From NCBI GenBank assembly GCA_027489035.1, contig JAIYAN010000012.1, forward strand, positions 1 through 64,000: DNA of 64,000 nt, read 5' to 3'. The position numbers were made by a program, and so were the translations under genes. The stretch comes from Chitinophagaceae bacterium (GTDB lineage: Bacteria; Bacteroidota; Bacteroidia; Chitinophagales; Chitinophagaceae). This document shows positions 1 to 9,465 of the stretch, one piece after another (position 1 is the stretch's first letter; each line of letters begins with the position of its first letter). The notes below the pieces were generated by a model that worked only from the letters and a program-made list of their open reading frames with translations, searched no databases and was not told the DNA's origin.

Positions 1-176
1 TAAGGAATTATAAAGTAAAAAATAAGGAAGTGGATTTTGTTCATACATTTTAGAATCCCAAACAGAACAAGATACCTTCTATGGCTTTGATGATTGGTGA
101 AAAAAACAACATCGGCAGAAGAGAATCCCTAACCTTTTGAACGTCATAAACGTTATAAACCTCCCAAACCTCTTTT
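1..176. repeat. Dispersed composite intergenic repeat, left-edge copy
   Basis: Non-coding. It carries the pieces ATAAGGAAGTGGA, GAATCCC and AACCTTTTGAAC followed by CATAAAC/AAACCTC strings, in the same order as at 14513-14630 and 20262-20372. The copy is degenerate and I see no open reading frame of interest. It ends just before the tRNA terminator. Confidence 0.6.
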
Positions 177-187
177 ATATTTCAAAT

Positions 188-221
188 AAAAAAAGGTTCC
201 AATTGCTTGAAACCTTTTTTT
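188..221 (-). terminator. Intrinsic terminator of the tRNA gene
   Basis: Perfect 11-bp arms (188-198 and 211-221, AAAAAAAGGTT/AACCTTTTTTT) around a 12-nt loop. On the minus strand the hairpin ends in a T run immediately downstream of the tRNA, so it fits a rho-independent terminator. It is A/T-symmetric and could work in both directions. Confidence 0.6.
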
Positions 222-225
222 GAAG

Positions 226-302
226 TGGTGGGCCCACTAGGATTTGAACCTAGGACCACCTGATTATGAGTCAGGTGCTCTAACCAACTGAGCTATAGGC
301 CC
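226..302 (-). tRNA. tRNA with CAU anticodon (Met, or Ile2 with lysidine)
   Basis: A 77-nt cloverleaf reads on the minus strand. The acceptor stem is GGGCCTA/TGGGCCC (one G-U pair), the D-loop region is AGCTCAGTTGGTTAGAGC, the anticodon arm is CCTGA-CTCATAA-TCAGG giving anticodon CAU, the T-loop is GTTCAAATC, and 3' CCA is encoded at 226-228. It lacks the features of initiator tRNA (the first acceptor pair is G-C). Whether it is elongator Met or tRNA-Ile2 (where C34 becomes lysidine) cannot be decided by eye. The GGGCCTATAG start resembles isoleucine tRNAs of this phylum, so Ile2 is a real option. Confidence 0.93.
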
Positions 303-542
303 GTTCTTTTTTGTTAAAAAGAATAAGGATTGCAAAAATAGTGTAATTCATTTATTTTAAAAGATTTTTAAAATATTTCTTTTGTTTATGGAATCTTTTT
401 TCAAATTGAATTTTTAAAAAATCAGAAAACATAAATGGCTTTGTAAAAAATTATAGAAGCTCGATTTTAAACTTAAAATTGCTTATTTGTTTTAAAAAAT
501 GTTAGTAAAAAATATTTTTACTTTTGTGCGCTTCTCATTTAA

Positions 543-581
543 TTAACACAAACTTAACCTAAAGGTAATAAATAGGTAACT
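543..581 (+). promoter_or_regulatory. Pho-box-like array of 11-bp-spaced half-sites
   Basis: Half-sites begin at 543 (TTAACA), 554 (TTAACC), 565 (GTAATA) and 576 (GTAACT), exactly 11 bp apart. Direct repeats with 11-bp pitch are the signature of PhoB/PhoP-family response regulators, and TTAACA is the half-site known for Bacillus PhoP. The array lies upstream of the TonB receptor start. A similar array precedes the next gene (3625-3652). Binding by a Pho regulator is inference. Confidence 0.4.
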
Positions 582-613
582 TTAAAAACGGACATAAGGA
601 AATTCGATTTGCC

Positions 614-621
614 TACTTTCG
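614..621 (+). promoter_or_regulatory. Candidate Bacteroidota -7 element (TACTTTCG)
   Basis: Matches TAnnTTTG with one substitution and would place the transcript start about 10 nt before the ATG at 636. There is no TTG at the expected -33 position, as expected for an activator-dependent promoter. An exact TACTTTTG at 519-526 is an alternative that would give a leader of about 105 nt. Confidence 0.35.
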
Positions 622-635
622 CAAAAAATTTTAAG

Positions 636-3509
636 ATGCAAAAGCTTATTCTGTTTTTTATTGTATTGATTGGTTTTTCGGGTGTTGCAAAATCACAAAA
701 ATCCAAAATTGAAGGAAAAATTATAAATGCAGCAAACGCTGAGATTTTAATAGGTGCAACTATATCTATAGAGGGAACAAAAAAATCAACACAGTCGGAT
801 CAAAATGGATATTTTTCATTTTCGGGATTAGAAAAAGGGAAATACAAACTGACTGCATCTTATGTTTCCTTTACTTCAAAATCTATCAATGTAGAAATTA
901 CAAAAGAGGGTGAAGTAATTACTAACGATATTGTATTAGATAGAGCTACTGATATGAGTGGCGTTGTAGTAAAATCAACGAGTGGGGGATCAAGAAAACC
1001 AGTAGAAACCGTAAGTTCTTTGTTGATCGCACAAAAAAATAGTGCAAGTGTTAGTGATGGGATTTCTGCGGAAACGATTAAAAGAACGCCGGATAGAAAT
1101 ACAGGTGACATTTTAAAAAGAGTAAGTGGCGCGAGTTTACAAGATGATAAATTTGCTGTAATTAGAGGTTTAAATGATCGTTATAATACTGCTTCTCTAA
1201 ATGGCGCTCCTTTGCCAAGTTCTGAGAGTGACCGTAAAGCATTTGCTTTTGATATTTTTCCGGCCAATATGCTCGATAATTTGGTTATAACAAAAACAGC
1301 CACTCCCGACATGCCTGCAGAATTTGCAGGAGGTCAAATCCTTATCACTACAAAAGGTATTCCATCCGAAAATTTCGAATCATTTTCTATAGGTATGGGA
1401 TTCAATACTCAAAGTACTTTTCGCCAACGCAAATTTAGCGAAATAGGTCAATGGGACTTTTTAGGCATCGATAGTTATAGAAAACTTCCCACTCAATTCC
1501 CAGATATTATAACTTTTAAGAACTTGAGTGTAAATGACAGAACACCTTATTCAAAAAATTTTAATTTAAAAAATTGGGGTTATGAAACCAGAACAGCTTT
1601 ACCAAATACAAATTTTCAGTATGTTTTGGCTAGAAATATCCAAAGAAAAGAAAAAGATTTTTTCGGACTTCTAATGTCTGTTACCTATCAAAAAACACTT
1701 GCCAAAAATGATGGTGACAGAACATTTTTTGCCCCTGAATATGATAATGCACCACAAAGGGTGTTTCAAGAAGAATTCAATACAGTACAAACACTTTTGG
1801 GTGTAATCGGAAATATGTCTTTTAAAATCAATAACAACCATTCGATTAGTTCGAAAAACATATTTAGCATCAACGCTGACGATCGTGTAATAACTCGTGA
1901 TGGATTAAACGATATCATAAATGAGTCTAACCAGTATTTTAAATCGTATGCACTTTGGTTTACCTCCAACCGGATTTTCTCTTCTCAATTAATTGGTGAA
2001 CATTATATTCCTGCTTCAAAATTAAAAATCAATTGGGTTGCTTCTATCTCAGATATCAAGAGAGAAGTTCCAGCATTGAGGAGAATGGCATTTGATAGCA
2101 CTGGAGGTTTAACTGGGTTTCAAGCAAATCTATTTAACACAGCCCCTGTAGACAATGATATCACCGCCGGTTTAACTTTTTATTCAAAAAATAAGGAAGT
2201 TTCTCACAATGCTAAAATAGATTTATCTAGAAATTTTAAATTCAATAAAGATCATCAAATCAATGTAAAGTTTGGCGGTTATTATCAAATGAGAGATAGA
2301 GAATTCAATCCAAGACTACTTGCTTTTTGCCCCTTCGATATCAACACATTTAATACTTCGATATTAACTGTAAGTCCAAAAACAATCTTTCAGAAAAAAT
2401 ATATGGGTAATTTGGGAGGTGGAAAAACTGGTTTAATTTTAAAAGACATCACTGAGATTAGAGATTTGTACACCGCGGGAACTGAACTTTACGCATATTA
2501 TGGCATGTTTGACCAGAGACTTGGTAAAAAGTTGAGAATGATTTACGGGGCAAGGGTTGAGCATTTTCACCAAACACTGAACGCAGAATTCAATCAGTTT
2601 ACACCCGTTAGAATTAATACAAGAAAAACAGATATTCTTCCATCTGCTAATTTCGTGTATTCTATTAACACCAAACAAAATCTTAGATTATCGTATTCAA
2701 AAACACTTAACAGACCAGAATTTAGAGAATTGGCGCCATTTTTATTTAGAGATTATACCATTAGATACTCTGTTTTTGGAGATACTTCATTAAGAAGAGC
2801 AACTATTGATAATTTTGATTTTAGATATGAGTTTTATCCTGGAAAAGCGCAACTTATCACCGGCTCATTGTTCTACAAAAAATTTGTTGATCCTATCGAA
2901 TTGATTTCAACCAATCAAGATAGAACACTTGCTTATAAAAACACGCCATCTGCAACATTATTGGGAGCTGAATTTGAATTCAGAACTAAGGTTGGTAGCT
3001 TATTTGAAACAGGCGCTTCTTCAATTTGGAATAAGTTAACTGTTTATGGAAATTTAAGCATCATCAAATCGGATGTAAAACTTAATGTAATTGATACAAA
3101 CAATTATTATTACAAGCAAGGACGTGTTATGCAAGGTCAATCTCCCTATGTATTAAATGGAGGCGTTACCTATCAAGATGATGAAAAAAATATTTCTTCC
3201 ACTTTGTCATTCAATAGATATGGACAAAGAATTTTCCTTGCAAGTAATGGAGATGCAACACAAAGTGGGCTTTTAATTGAACCTAATTTGTGGGAAAATG
3301 GAAGAACACAAATTGATTTTCAATTTACAAAATCATTCCCTAAAAAAAATATAGACATTAAGTTAAACGTAAAAGATATATTGGCGCAACAATTGGTATT
3401 TTTTGAAGATAACAACAACAATAAAAAATATGACAAAGGGGTTGATCCTAAAAGGTCTTCTCTAAATTTTGGTCGTGTAATTTCTTTTACAATTTCTCAT
3501 AAATTCTAA
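636..3509 (+). CDS. TonB-dependent receptor with carboxypeptidase-like regulatory domain
   Basis: Outer-membrane active transporter, 957 aa. Residues 1-21 form a signal peptide. About 25-105 is the beta-sandwich CarboxypepD_reg-like domain typical of Bacteroidota receptors. About 130-240 is the plug domain (VIRGLNDRYN, PDMPAEFAGG). The rest is the 22-stranded barrel, ending in the aromatic C-terminus ISHKF needed for BAM insertion. I chose ATG 636 rather than the TTG at 609, because nine residues before the signal peptide make no sense and a -7-like box sits between the two. The substrate cannot be read from sequence. There is no SusD partner, so it is not a standard glycan system. The neighbour is a giant T9SS protein with a similar Pho-box-like upstream array, which suggests co-regulation, possibly in phosphate acquisition (inference). 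Confidence 0.93.
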   Translation: MQKLILFFIVLIGFSGVAKSQKSKIEGKIINAANAEILIGATISIEGTKKSTQSDQNGYFSFSGLEKGKYKLTASYVSFTSKSINVEITKEGEVITNDIVLDRATDMSGVVVKSTSGGSRKPVETVSSLLIAQKNSASVSDGISAETIKRTPDRNTGDILKRVSGASLQDDKFAVIRGLNDRYNTASLNGAPLPSSESDRKAFAFDIFPANMLDNLVITKTATPDMPAEFAGGQILITTKGIPSENFESFSIGMGFNTQSTFRQRKFSEIGQWDFLGIDSYRKLPTQFPDIITFKNLSVNDRTPYSKNFNLKNWGYETRTALPNTNFQYVLARNIQRKEKDFFGLLMSVTYQKTLAKNDGDRTFFAPEYDNAPQRVFQEEFNTVQTLLGVIGNMSFKINNNHSISSKNIFSINADDRVITRDGLNDIINESNQYFKSYALWFTSNRIFSSQLIGEHYIPASKLKINWVASISDIKREVPALRRMAFDSTGGLTGFQANLFNTAPVDNDITAGLTFYSKNKEVSHNAKIDLSRNFKFNKDHQINVKFGGYYQMRDREFNPRLLAFCPFDINTFNTSILTVSPKTIFQKKYMGNLGGGKTGLILKDITEIRDLYTAGTELYAYYGMFDQRLGKKLRMIYGARVEHFHQTLNAEFNQFTPVRINTRKTDILPSANFVYSINTKQNLRLSYSKTLNRPEFRELAPFLFRDYTIRYSVFGDTSLRRATIDNFDFRYEFYPGKAQLITGSLFYKKFVDPIELISTNQDRTLAYKNTPSATLLGAEFEFRTKVGSLFETGASSIWNKLTVYGNLSIIKSDVKLNVIDTNNYYYKQGRVMQGQSPYVLNGGVTYQDDEKNISSTLSFNRYGQRIFLASNGDATQSGLLIEPNLWENGRTQIDFQFTKSFPKKNIDIKLNVKDILAQQLVFFEDNNNNKKYDKGVDPKRSSLNFGRVISFTISHKF

Positions 3510-3530
3510 ATTTATTTATAATCAAATCAT

Positions 3531-3566
3531 CATTAAAAAAGGCAGGGTTTCCTGCCTTTTTTAATG
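3531..3566 (+). terminator. Intrinsic terminator after the TonB receptor
   Basis: Perfect 16-bp stem (3531-3546 with 3551-3566), GGCAGG core, 4-nt loop GTTT and a T6 tract. It is symmetric enough to be bidirectional. It separates the receptor from the T9SS gene, so the latter needs its own promoter. Confidence 0.9.
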
Positions 3567-3593
3567 TACATAAATTATGATTTTTCAAAAATG

Positions 3594-3652
3594 TACAATT
3601 TGGTTACAATTTGGTAATCTTTACTTAACATGTCATTAATGTTTTCTTAACA
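3594..3652 (+). promoter_or_regulatory. Phased direct repeats upstream of the T9SS gene
   Basis: Two adjacent perfect 11-bp copies of TACAATTTGGT (3594-3604, 3605-3615) are followed by TTAACA (3625), TTAATG (3636) and TTAACA (3647), again at 11-bp pitch. The arrangement resembles PhoB/PhoP boxes and mirrors that at 543-581. A TA-rich box (TACAATTTG, 3654-3662) follows directly and could act as the -7 region. The assignment to Pho control is inference. Confidence 0.4.
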
Positions 3653-3692
3653 TTACAATTTGAGATTTGCGTTAAACAAAAATCAAAACAAA

Positions 3693-6600
3693 ATGAAAAA
3701 AATTATTACGTTGCTTACCATGTTGTTCGTTCTTTCGACAACACAAGCACAAAACCCCTTCTTCGAGGTGGTAAACTACCGTGGAGCTTTTGCTCCTGCT
3801 CCGGCTAGTCCATGGACTAGTGGCTGGACAAATTTTGATCCACAGAATACTGTGTATCCTGCTGTAACAGACACTGTGTCTGCAAATATTACAGTAAACA
3901 CAACTTGGACAACTGGCAAAACTTATTTGCTTAGAGGTCCTATTTTTGTAAAGAATGGTGCAATCTTGACCATTCAGCCTGGTGTTGTAATTAAAGGTGA
4001 TGCTAGCGTGGCACAAACATCTCTAATTATTACCAAAGGATCTAAAATCAATGCGGTTGGTACTTCTTCAAACCCAATCGTATTTACATCAAGCAAAGAC
4101 ACTGGTCGTGTAGTGGGAGATTGGGGGGGTATAATCATGTTGGGTAAAGCTTCATTAAACAGAGCAGGTGGAGTAGCTAATATCGAAGGTCTTGCTACAT
4201 CTGATGACACACAATATGGTGGTGGAACAACTCCGGATGATAACGACAACTCAGGTAACTTGAAATATGTCCGCATTGAATTTGGCGGCTACATTTTTGC
4301 AACAAATCAAGAGATTAATGGCTTGACAATGGGTTCAGTAGGTAGAAATACCATCATTGATTTCGTACAAACTTCTTTCATCAATGATGATGCGTTTGAG
4401 TGGTTCGGTGGTACTGTAAACTGTTCTCACCTTGTTGCTTTCCGTTGCGTTGATGATGATTTTGATACTGATTTCGGTTATTCTGGATCTGTTCAATATG
4501 CTTTAGGTGTTCGTGATCCAAATTTATCAGACCAGGCGGGAGAATCAGAAGGATTTGAGTCTGATAATGATGGAACTAGTTCTACAAATACGCCATTTAC
4601 TTCAGCGGTGTTCTCAAACGTAACTTGGATTGGTGCTTACAGAGGTACTGTAGGAACAGCTGCTCCAAGTGGAACTTTTAAATTCCGTCGCGCACTACGT
4701 ATTCGTAGAAACTCTCGTTTGAAAGTGTTGAATTCCATCTTCACAGATGCACCTTATGGTGTGTTTATCGATGGTACTTTAAATAGAAACAATTTACAAA
4801 CTGGAAATGGTGTGTTTAAAAACAACATCATCGCTGGCTGTTTCCGTGCTGTTGAGCCAGGATCTACTTCAGGATTAACTGATTCATTATTTAATAATTC
4901 AATTTGGAATAATGATTCATTGGTTTCTACAACTGGCTTGTTAGAATCTCCTTATAGCTACACTGCAGGTGATTATCGTCCAGCTTCTGGATCACCAGCA
5001 TTATCTGATGTAAACTTTACTGACGCTGCTTTTAATAATCGTAAAATCATCGTTTCAGCTGCTTCTTCTATAAGAGAAGTATCATATCGTGGTGCTTTCG
5101 CTCCATCTCCGTCTGTTATGTGGACTGAAGGATGGTGCGAGTGGAATCCACAAACAAGGATTTATCCTGCAGTTACAGATACTATTTCTGGAAACATCAC
5201 AACAAACACTACTTGGACTTCTAACAAGACTTATTTGTTGAATGGTATTGTTTATGTAAATGCTGGTGTTACTTTAACTATCCAACCAGGTACTGTAATA
5301 AGAGGTAATGCAGCTGTATCAGGTGGTACTGCTTTGGTAATTACTAAAAATGCAAAAATTATTGCTCAAGGAACTGCTGAAGCGCCAATCGTATTTACTT
5401 CAAGTAAAGATACTGGTGCTCGCGTAACAGGAGATTGGGGCGGTTTGATTTTATTGGGAAGAGCGGCTATAAACCGTGCTGGTGGAGTTGCTAATATCGA
5501 AGGTATAGCTACAAGCACAGCCACTGAATATGGCGGTGGAGCAAGCCCTAACGATAATGACAACTCTGGTATTGTGAGTTTTGTACGTATTGAATATGGT
5601 GGATACATTTTTGCAACGAATCAAGAAATTAACGGTTTAACCATGGGCGGTGTTGGACGTGGAACACAAATAGATCACGTGCAGGTTTCTTACATCAATG
5701 ACGATGCATTTGAGTGGTTCGGTGGGGCTGTTAACTGTTCTTACTTAGTTGCTTACCGTTGTGTGGATGACAATTGGGATGCTGATTTTGGTTATTCTGG
5801 TTCAGTTCAGTTCGCTTTGGGTGTTCGTGATCCAAATTTATCAGATCAGGCTGGTGAGTCAGAAGGATTTGAGACTGATAATGATGGAACAGGTTCTACA
5901 AACACGCCTTTCACTAGTGGTTTGTTTACGAATGTAACTGAAATAGGTCCTTACAGAGGTACAGTAGGAACTTCCGCTCCTTCAGGTACATTTAAGTTCA
6001 GAAGAGCTGCTCGTATCCGCAGAAACAGTCGTTTGAAAATATTCAACTCTATCTTTACTGATTATCCTTATGGTGTATTTGTTGATGGAGCATCTAACCG
6101 TGCAAATCTTCAAACTGGCAATGGTAAATTTAAAAATAACTTAATTGCTGGTATGTTCCGTGCTACTGAACCAGGAACTGCAACTGCATTAGTTGATTCA
6201 ATTTTTAATTCTGCTATCTGGAAAAATGATTCATTAGCTACAACAGCAAATGTGTTGACTACTCCTTACAATTATTTTGCTCCTGATTATCGTCCAGGTT
6301 CTAATCCATTATCAACAACAGGTGCTGCATTTACTGATACAGCATTCAATGGATTAATCGTTCCATGTGATGAGGTTAACGCTGCTGGTGTAATCACTGG
6401 TGCTTCTAACATTTCAGGTTGTACAAATCCTGTAACTTACAGCATTCCTGCAATTGCAAATGCTTCTTCTTACACTTGGACTGTTCCAACAGGTGCAACA
6501 ATTGTATCTGGACAAGGAACTAGAACAATCACTGTTAATTTCGCTTCTACTTTAACAGCTACATTCACTGGAACAATTACAGTTGTAGGTAAAAACGATT

Positions 6601-8519
6601 GTGGAAACACTTCAGCTGCTTCTACAAGATCACTTACTAAAGTTACTTTAGGAACTGTTGGTGTTATTTCTGGACCTACAGCTTTTGCTACTAACGTTTG
6701 TTCTTTAGTAGGAAAAGATACTGCGATCACTTACTCTATTCCTGCTGTTGCTGGTGCATCTAACTATGCTTGGACTGCTCCATCAAACGCTACAATTATG
6801 ACTGGTCAAGGTACAAACTCAATTACAGTTAAATTTGCAAACGGATACACTACAGCAATTGCTGGTGATACTTTACGTGTTGTAGTTTCTTCAAGTTGTT
6901 CTACAGCTGCTCAAAAGAAATTAGCAATCAAAGCTGCTTTGCCTGGTGCTCCAACTGCAGTTACAATTGGTACAATTCAAACAAACGTTTGTGCTGCTCG
7001 TAAATATCGTTATTCAGTTCCAGTATCAACTGCTTCTGGATTTACAGGATATTCTTGGTCATTCCAAGGTCCATTGTCTAGCACAATGACTATCGATTCT
7101 GGTTCATTAACTTCAAGAGTATTAACAGTAACATTTACATCTAATGCTGCTGCAGGTTCTGCGGATAGCGTAAAATGTTTCTATACTTCATCTTGCGGAA
7201 ATTCTTTAGCAAAAGGTGCTAAATTATCAAATACTGCATTAGCAGCTCCTGGTGCACCAACAGTAATTACTATTCAATCTGTAGCACAGAATGTATGTAA
7301 TGCTCGTCAATACCGTTATTCAGCTCCAGCTTTACCTTTAGCTTCAACAACTGCAGGTGCTGCTTCAGCTTGGAATTGGGAATTAATTGGCAACTTAGCT
7401 GAATATGCTAATATCGATTCTGGAGATATCAACAGTCAAAGAATACTTGTTTCTTATTCGATCAATTCTGCTTCAGCAACTGGAGATAGCATCAAATTGT
7501 ACTATTCTTCAAATGGTTGTGGAGACAGCAAAGTAAAAGCAGCTAAAATGTCTAATACTAAATTATCTGCTCCATCTGCTCCATCTGCAATAACAATTAC
7601 AGCTATCCAAACTAACGTTTGCGGTGCTCGTAAATATCGTTATTCAGCTCCAGCTTTACCAGCTGCTTCTACAACAGCAGGTGTTGCTACAGGATATGTT
7701 TGGGAATTAAAAGGAACTTTGGGTCTTAATGCAACAATTGATTCAGGTTCATTAACATCTAGAACATTTACTGCTACGTATACTTCAAATGCAGCTTCTG
7801 CAACTGGAGATAGCGTTAAAGTTTATTACACTTCTGATTGCGGTAATACTGCAGCAAAAGCATCTAAATTATCTAATACTGCTTTAGGTAGACCAGCTGC
7901 TCCAACTGTATTAACTATCCAATTGAAGTCTGATGTTTGTGGTGCACGTACTTATCGTTATATCACTACAAACAACTTACCTACAGCTACAACAACTGCA
8001 GGTGCTGCAACTGGTTATGATTGGTCGTTTGTAGGAACTTTAGGTGCAAATGCAACTATTGATTCTGGAGATGCTACTTCAAAAATAATCACAGCTACAT
8101 TTACTTCAAATGCAGCAGCTGCAACAACTGGTGATAGCGTTAAATTAGCGTTCATCTCAGGTTGTGGTAACAGTGCTTTCAAAGCAACTAAATTATCAAA
8201 CCTTGCTAAAGTTTGTTTAACTTCTGGTACTGAAATCACTTCAAGAGTAGAAGCTACTACAACTAAAGCACAAGTTTATCCTAATCCAAACAACGGTAAC
8301 TTTACATTGAATGTGGCTACTGGTGTAACTGCTAAAGCAACTGCTACAGTTCAAATCGTAGATATGTTGGGTAAAGTAGTTATGACTACATTAGTTACAA
8401 ACAACAACGGTACTATCTTTGCAAACATCAACAATAGCAATTTGCAAAATGGTGTTTACACAGTAAAATATACTGTTGGAAACGTTACAAATTCTATCAA
8501 GATGGTAGTTAAGAAGTAA
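3693..8519 (+). CDS. Giant T9SS-secreted surface protein with internal duplication
   Basis: Predicted 1608-aa exported protein of unknown function. Signal peptide 1-20. Two near-copies of a 436-residue module follow (landmark YRGAFAP at residues 29 and 465), each with hydrophobic, Gly/Asn-rich repeats (TIQPG, NAxIxAxG, DWGG) suggestive of a right-handed beta-helix. About 890-1090 holds Ig/PKD-like domains. Four repeats of about 105 aa begin near residues 1098, 1199, 1307 and 1413, each with a C-A/G-AR-x-YRY motif. A type A T9SS sorting domain occupies about 1527-1608 (YPNPNNGNF, ending KMVVKK). The start is ATG 3693; the TTG at 3660 would add 11 residues before the signal peptide. It is probably displayed on the surface or released. 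It follows a TonB receptor but has its own promoter region, and pairing of the two is inferred from position and upstream boxes. Confidence 0.85.
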   Translation: MKKIITLLTMLFVLSTTQAQNPFFEVVNYRGAFAPAPASPWTSGWTNFDPQNTVYPAVTDTVSANITVNTTWTTGKTYLLRGPIFVKNGAILTIQPGVVIKGDASVAQTSLIITKGSKINAVGTSSNPIVFTSSKDTGRVVGDWGGIIMLGKASLNRAGGVANIEGLATSDDTQYGGGTTPDDNDNSGNLKYVRIEFGGYIFATNQEINGLTMGSVGRNTIIDFVQTSFINDDAFEWFGGTVNCSHLVAFRCVDDDFDTDFGYSGSVQYALGVRDPNLSDQAGESEGFESDNDGTSSTNTPFTSAVFSNVTWIGAYRGTVGTAAPSGTFKFRRALRIRRNSRLKVLNSIFTDAPYGVFIDGTLNRNNLQTGNGVFKNNIIAGCFRAVEPGSTSGLTDSLFNNSIWNNDSLVSTTGLLESPYSYTAGDYRPASGSPALSDVNFTDAAFNNRKIIVSAASSIREVSYRGAFAPSPSVMWTEGWCEWNPQTRIYPAVTDTISGNITTNTTWTSNKTYLLNGIVYVNAGVTLTIQPGTVIRGNAAVSGGTALVITKNAKIIAQGTAEAPIVFTSSKDTGARVTGDWGGLILLGRAAINRAGGVANIEGIATSTATEYGGGASPNDNDNSGIVSFVRIEYGGYIFATNQEINGLTMGGVGRGTQIDHVQVSYINDDAFEWFGGAVNCSYLVAYRCVDDNWDADFGYSGSVQFALGVRDPNLSDQAGESEGFETDNDGTGSTNTPFTSGLFTNVTEIGPYRGTVGTSAPSGTFKFRRAARIRRNSRLKIFNSIFTDYPYGVFVDGASNRANLQTGNGKFKNNLIAGMFRATEPGTATALVDSIFNSAIWKNDSLATTANVLTTPYNYFAPDYRPGSNPLSTTGAAFTDTAFNGLIVPCDEVNAAGVITGASNISGCTNPVTYSIPAIANASSYTWTVPTGATIVSGQGTRTITVNFASTLTATFTGTITVVGKNDCGNTSAASTRSLTKVTLGTVGVISGPTAFATNVCSLVGKDTAITYSIPAVAGASNYAWTAPSNATIMTGQGTNSITVKFANGYTTAIAGDTLRVVVSSSCSTAAQKKLAIKAALPGAPTAVTIGTIQTNVCAARKYRYSVPVSTASGFTGYSWSFQGPLSSTMTIDSGSLTSRVLTVTFTSNAAAGSADSVKCFYTSSCGNSLAKGAKLSNTALAAPGAPTVITIQSVAQNVCNARQYRYSAPALPLASTTAGAASAWNWELIGNLAEYANIDSGDINSQRILVSYSINSASATGDSIKLYYSSNGCGDSKVKAAKMSNTKLSAPSAPSAITITAIQTNVCGARKYRYSAPALPAASTTAGVATGYVWELKGTLGLNATIDSGSLTSRTFTATYTSNAASATGDSVKVYYTSDCGNTAAKASKLSNTALGRPAAPTVLTIQLKSDVCGARTYRYITTNNLPTATTTAGAATGYDWSFVGTLGANATIDSGDATSKIITATFTSNAAAATTGDSVKLAFISGCGNSAFKATKLSNLAKVCLTSGTEITSRVEATTTKAQVYPNPNNGNFTLNVATGVTAKATATVQIVDMLGKVVMTTLVTNNNGTIFANINNSNLQNGVYTVKYTVGNVTNSIKMVVKK

Positions 8520-8559
8520 TTTCTTCTTATAGGTTTTCTTAGGAAAACGACATTATATT

Positions 8560-8595
8560 AAAACGGGTTGCTGGAAACAGCAGCCCGTTTTTTTT
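8560..8595 (+). terminator. Intrinsic terminator after the T9SS gene
   Basis: Stem CGGGTTGCTG/CAGCAGCCCG (8564-8573 with 8578-8587, one G-U pair), GAAA tetraloop and a T8 tract. This is a canonical rho-independent terminator 40 nt after the stop codon. Confidence 0.92.
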
Positions 8596-8600
8596 CAAGC

Positions 8601-8995
8601 CCCCTTCCCCACCCCTTCCCCCGAAAGGTGAAGGGAGTTTGATATCGTACTGTTGAAAATGCATAAAACGGAAAATGCTTCCAACCTTAAACCCTTAAAC
8701 TATTAAACTAGCGAAGCGATTTAAACATTTTTTGACACGAAGGTTTATGAAACACAAAGGCACGAAGACGCAAAGGCACAAAGATTTTTGTTTCACGCAA
8801 AGCACGCAAAGGAGCAAAGACGCGAAGGTTTTTGAAACACGAAGGCACGAAGACGCAAAGGCACTAAGATTTTTTAAAAACGAAGTTGCTAATAAATGGA
8901 AAATGCATCCAACCTTAAACCATTAAACTATTAAACCAGCATAGCGCATTGAACTTCATAAACGTCTTAAACCTCATAGACCTCTTGAACCTCTT
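8601..8995. repeat. Intergenic repeat cluster (C-rich hairpin, TTAAAC and ACGAAGGC families)
   Basis: No gene. 8601-8637 is a C-rich hairpin (CCCTTC at 8613-8618 with GAAGGG at 8630-8635). 8690-8726 is a TTAAACCCTTAAAC unit ending AGCGAAGCGATTTAAAC, found inverted at 14430-14465. 8732-8872 repeats CACGAAGGCACGAAGACGCAAAGG-type strings several times. 8908-9000 is another TTAAAC unit running into CATAAAC/AACCTC strings. A 64-codon frame through this region encodes only the repeat and is not a gene. Confidence 0.7.
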
Positions 8996-9271
8996 TTACC
9001 TCAATTTCCTATCCAAATAAAACGTTCCAAATGGAAGAAATGACAATAAAACAGCTAAACAAAACCAAGTGAATTTTCTCTTTTCTTCGAAGGAATAAAT
9101 GGTACAAAAAACTATAAAAAGGACAAAAAGAACGCCATGCATCATCCCGAATAATTTAACCGGTTCGGGCATGTTAGCCAAGTATTTTAATGGCATTGCT
9201 ATAAATAGGAGTATTAAAAAGGAAATCCCTTCGGCTAAAGCAATGTATCGGAATGTTTTTAGGATATTCAT
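8996..9271 (-). CDS. DUF3817 family small membrane protein
   Basis: 91 aa, predicted to form three transmembrane helices. The N-terminus (residues 1-20) has the FRYIALAEGISFLILL segment typical of DUF3817 proteins, followed by MHGVLFVLF and a short C-terminal helix ending in charged residues. Family members are small integral membrane proteins of unknown role. It stands alone between repeat blocks and has no clear operon partner. mqnC lies 194 bp upstream on the same strand, with repeats between. Confidence 0.8.
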   Translation of the reverse strand: MNILKTFRYIALAEGISFLILLFIAMPLKYLANMPEPVKLFGMMHGVLFVLFIVFCTIYSFEEKRKFTWFCLAVLLSFLPFGTFYLDRKLR

Positions 9272-9353
9272 GTTTTAAGCTTTGATAACTTGATATTGGA
9301 TGCTTGATAAAAGGCTGTTCCAAATTGGATGCTTCAAACAACAAACAACAAAC

Positions 9354-9464
9354 TTTTGTGCGGTTTGAATATTTTCAACCCCTACGAAAAACCCCAACCT
9401 TTTGAACTCATTGAACCTTTTGAACTTCATAAACCTCATAAACCTCATAAACCTCATAAACCTC
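9354..9464. repeat. GGTTGAATATTTTCAACC palindrome plus CATAAACCT tandem repeats
   Basis: 9354-9390 is a degenerate copy of a 36-bp near-palindrome (core TTGAATATTTTCAACCCC), also found at 37470-37500 and 39721-39757. It is followed by AACCTTTTGAAC strings and, at 9426-9464, about four tandem 9-bp units TCATAAACC directly abutting the mqnC stop codon. A 78-codon frame here translates to repeated FMR and is rejected as a gene. Confidence 0.75.
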
Positions 9465-9465
9465 T

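Noticed and set aside
8732-8926. 64-codon open frame rich in Lys, Thr, Gln, Arg and His
   Set aside because: It is a translation of the ACGAAGGCACGAAGACGC repeat. The same string occurs in other frames and gaps, and there is no family or start context.
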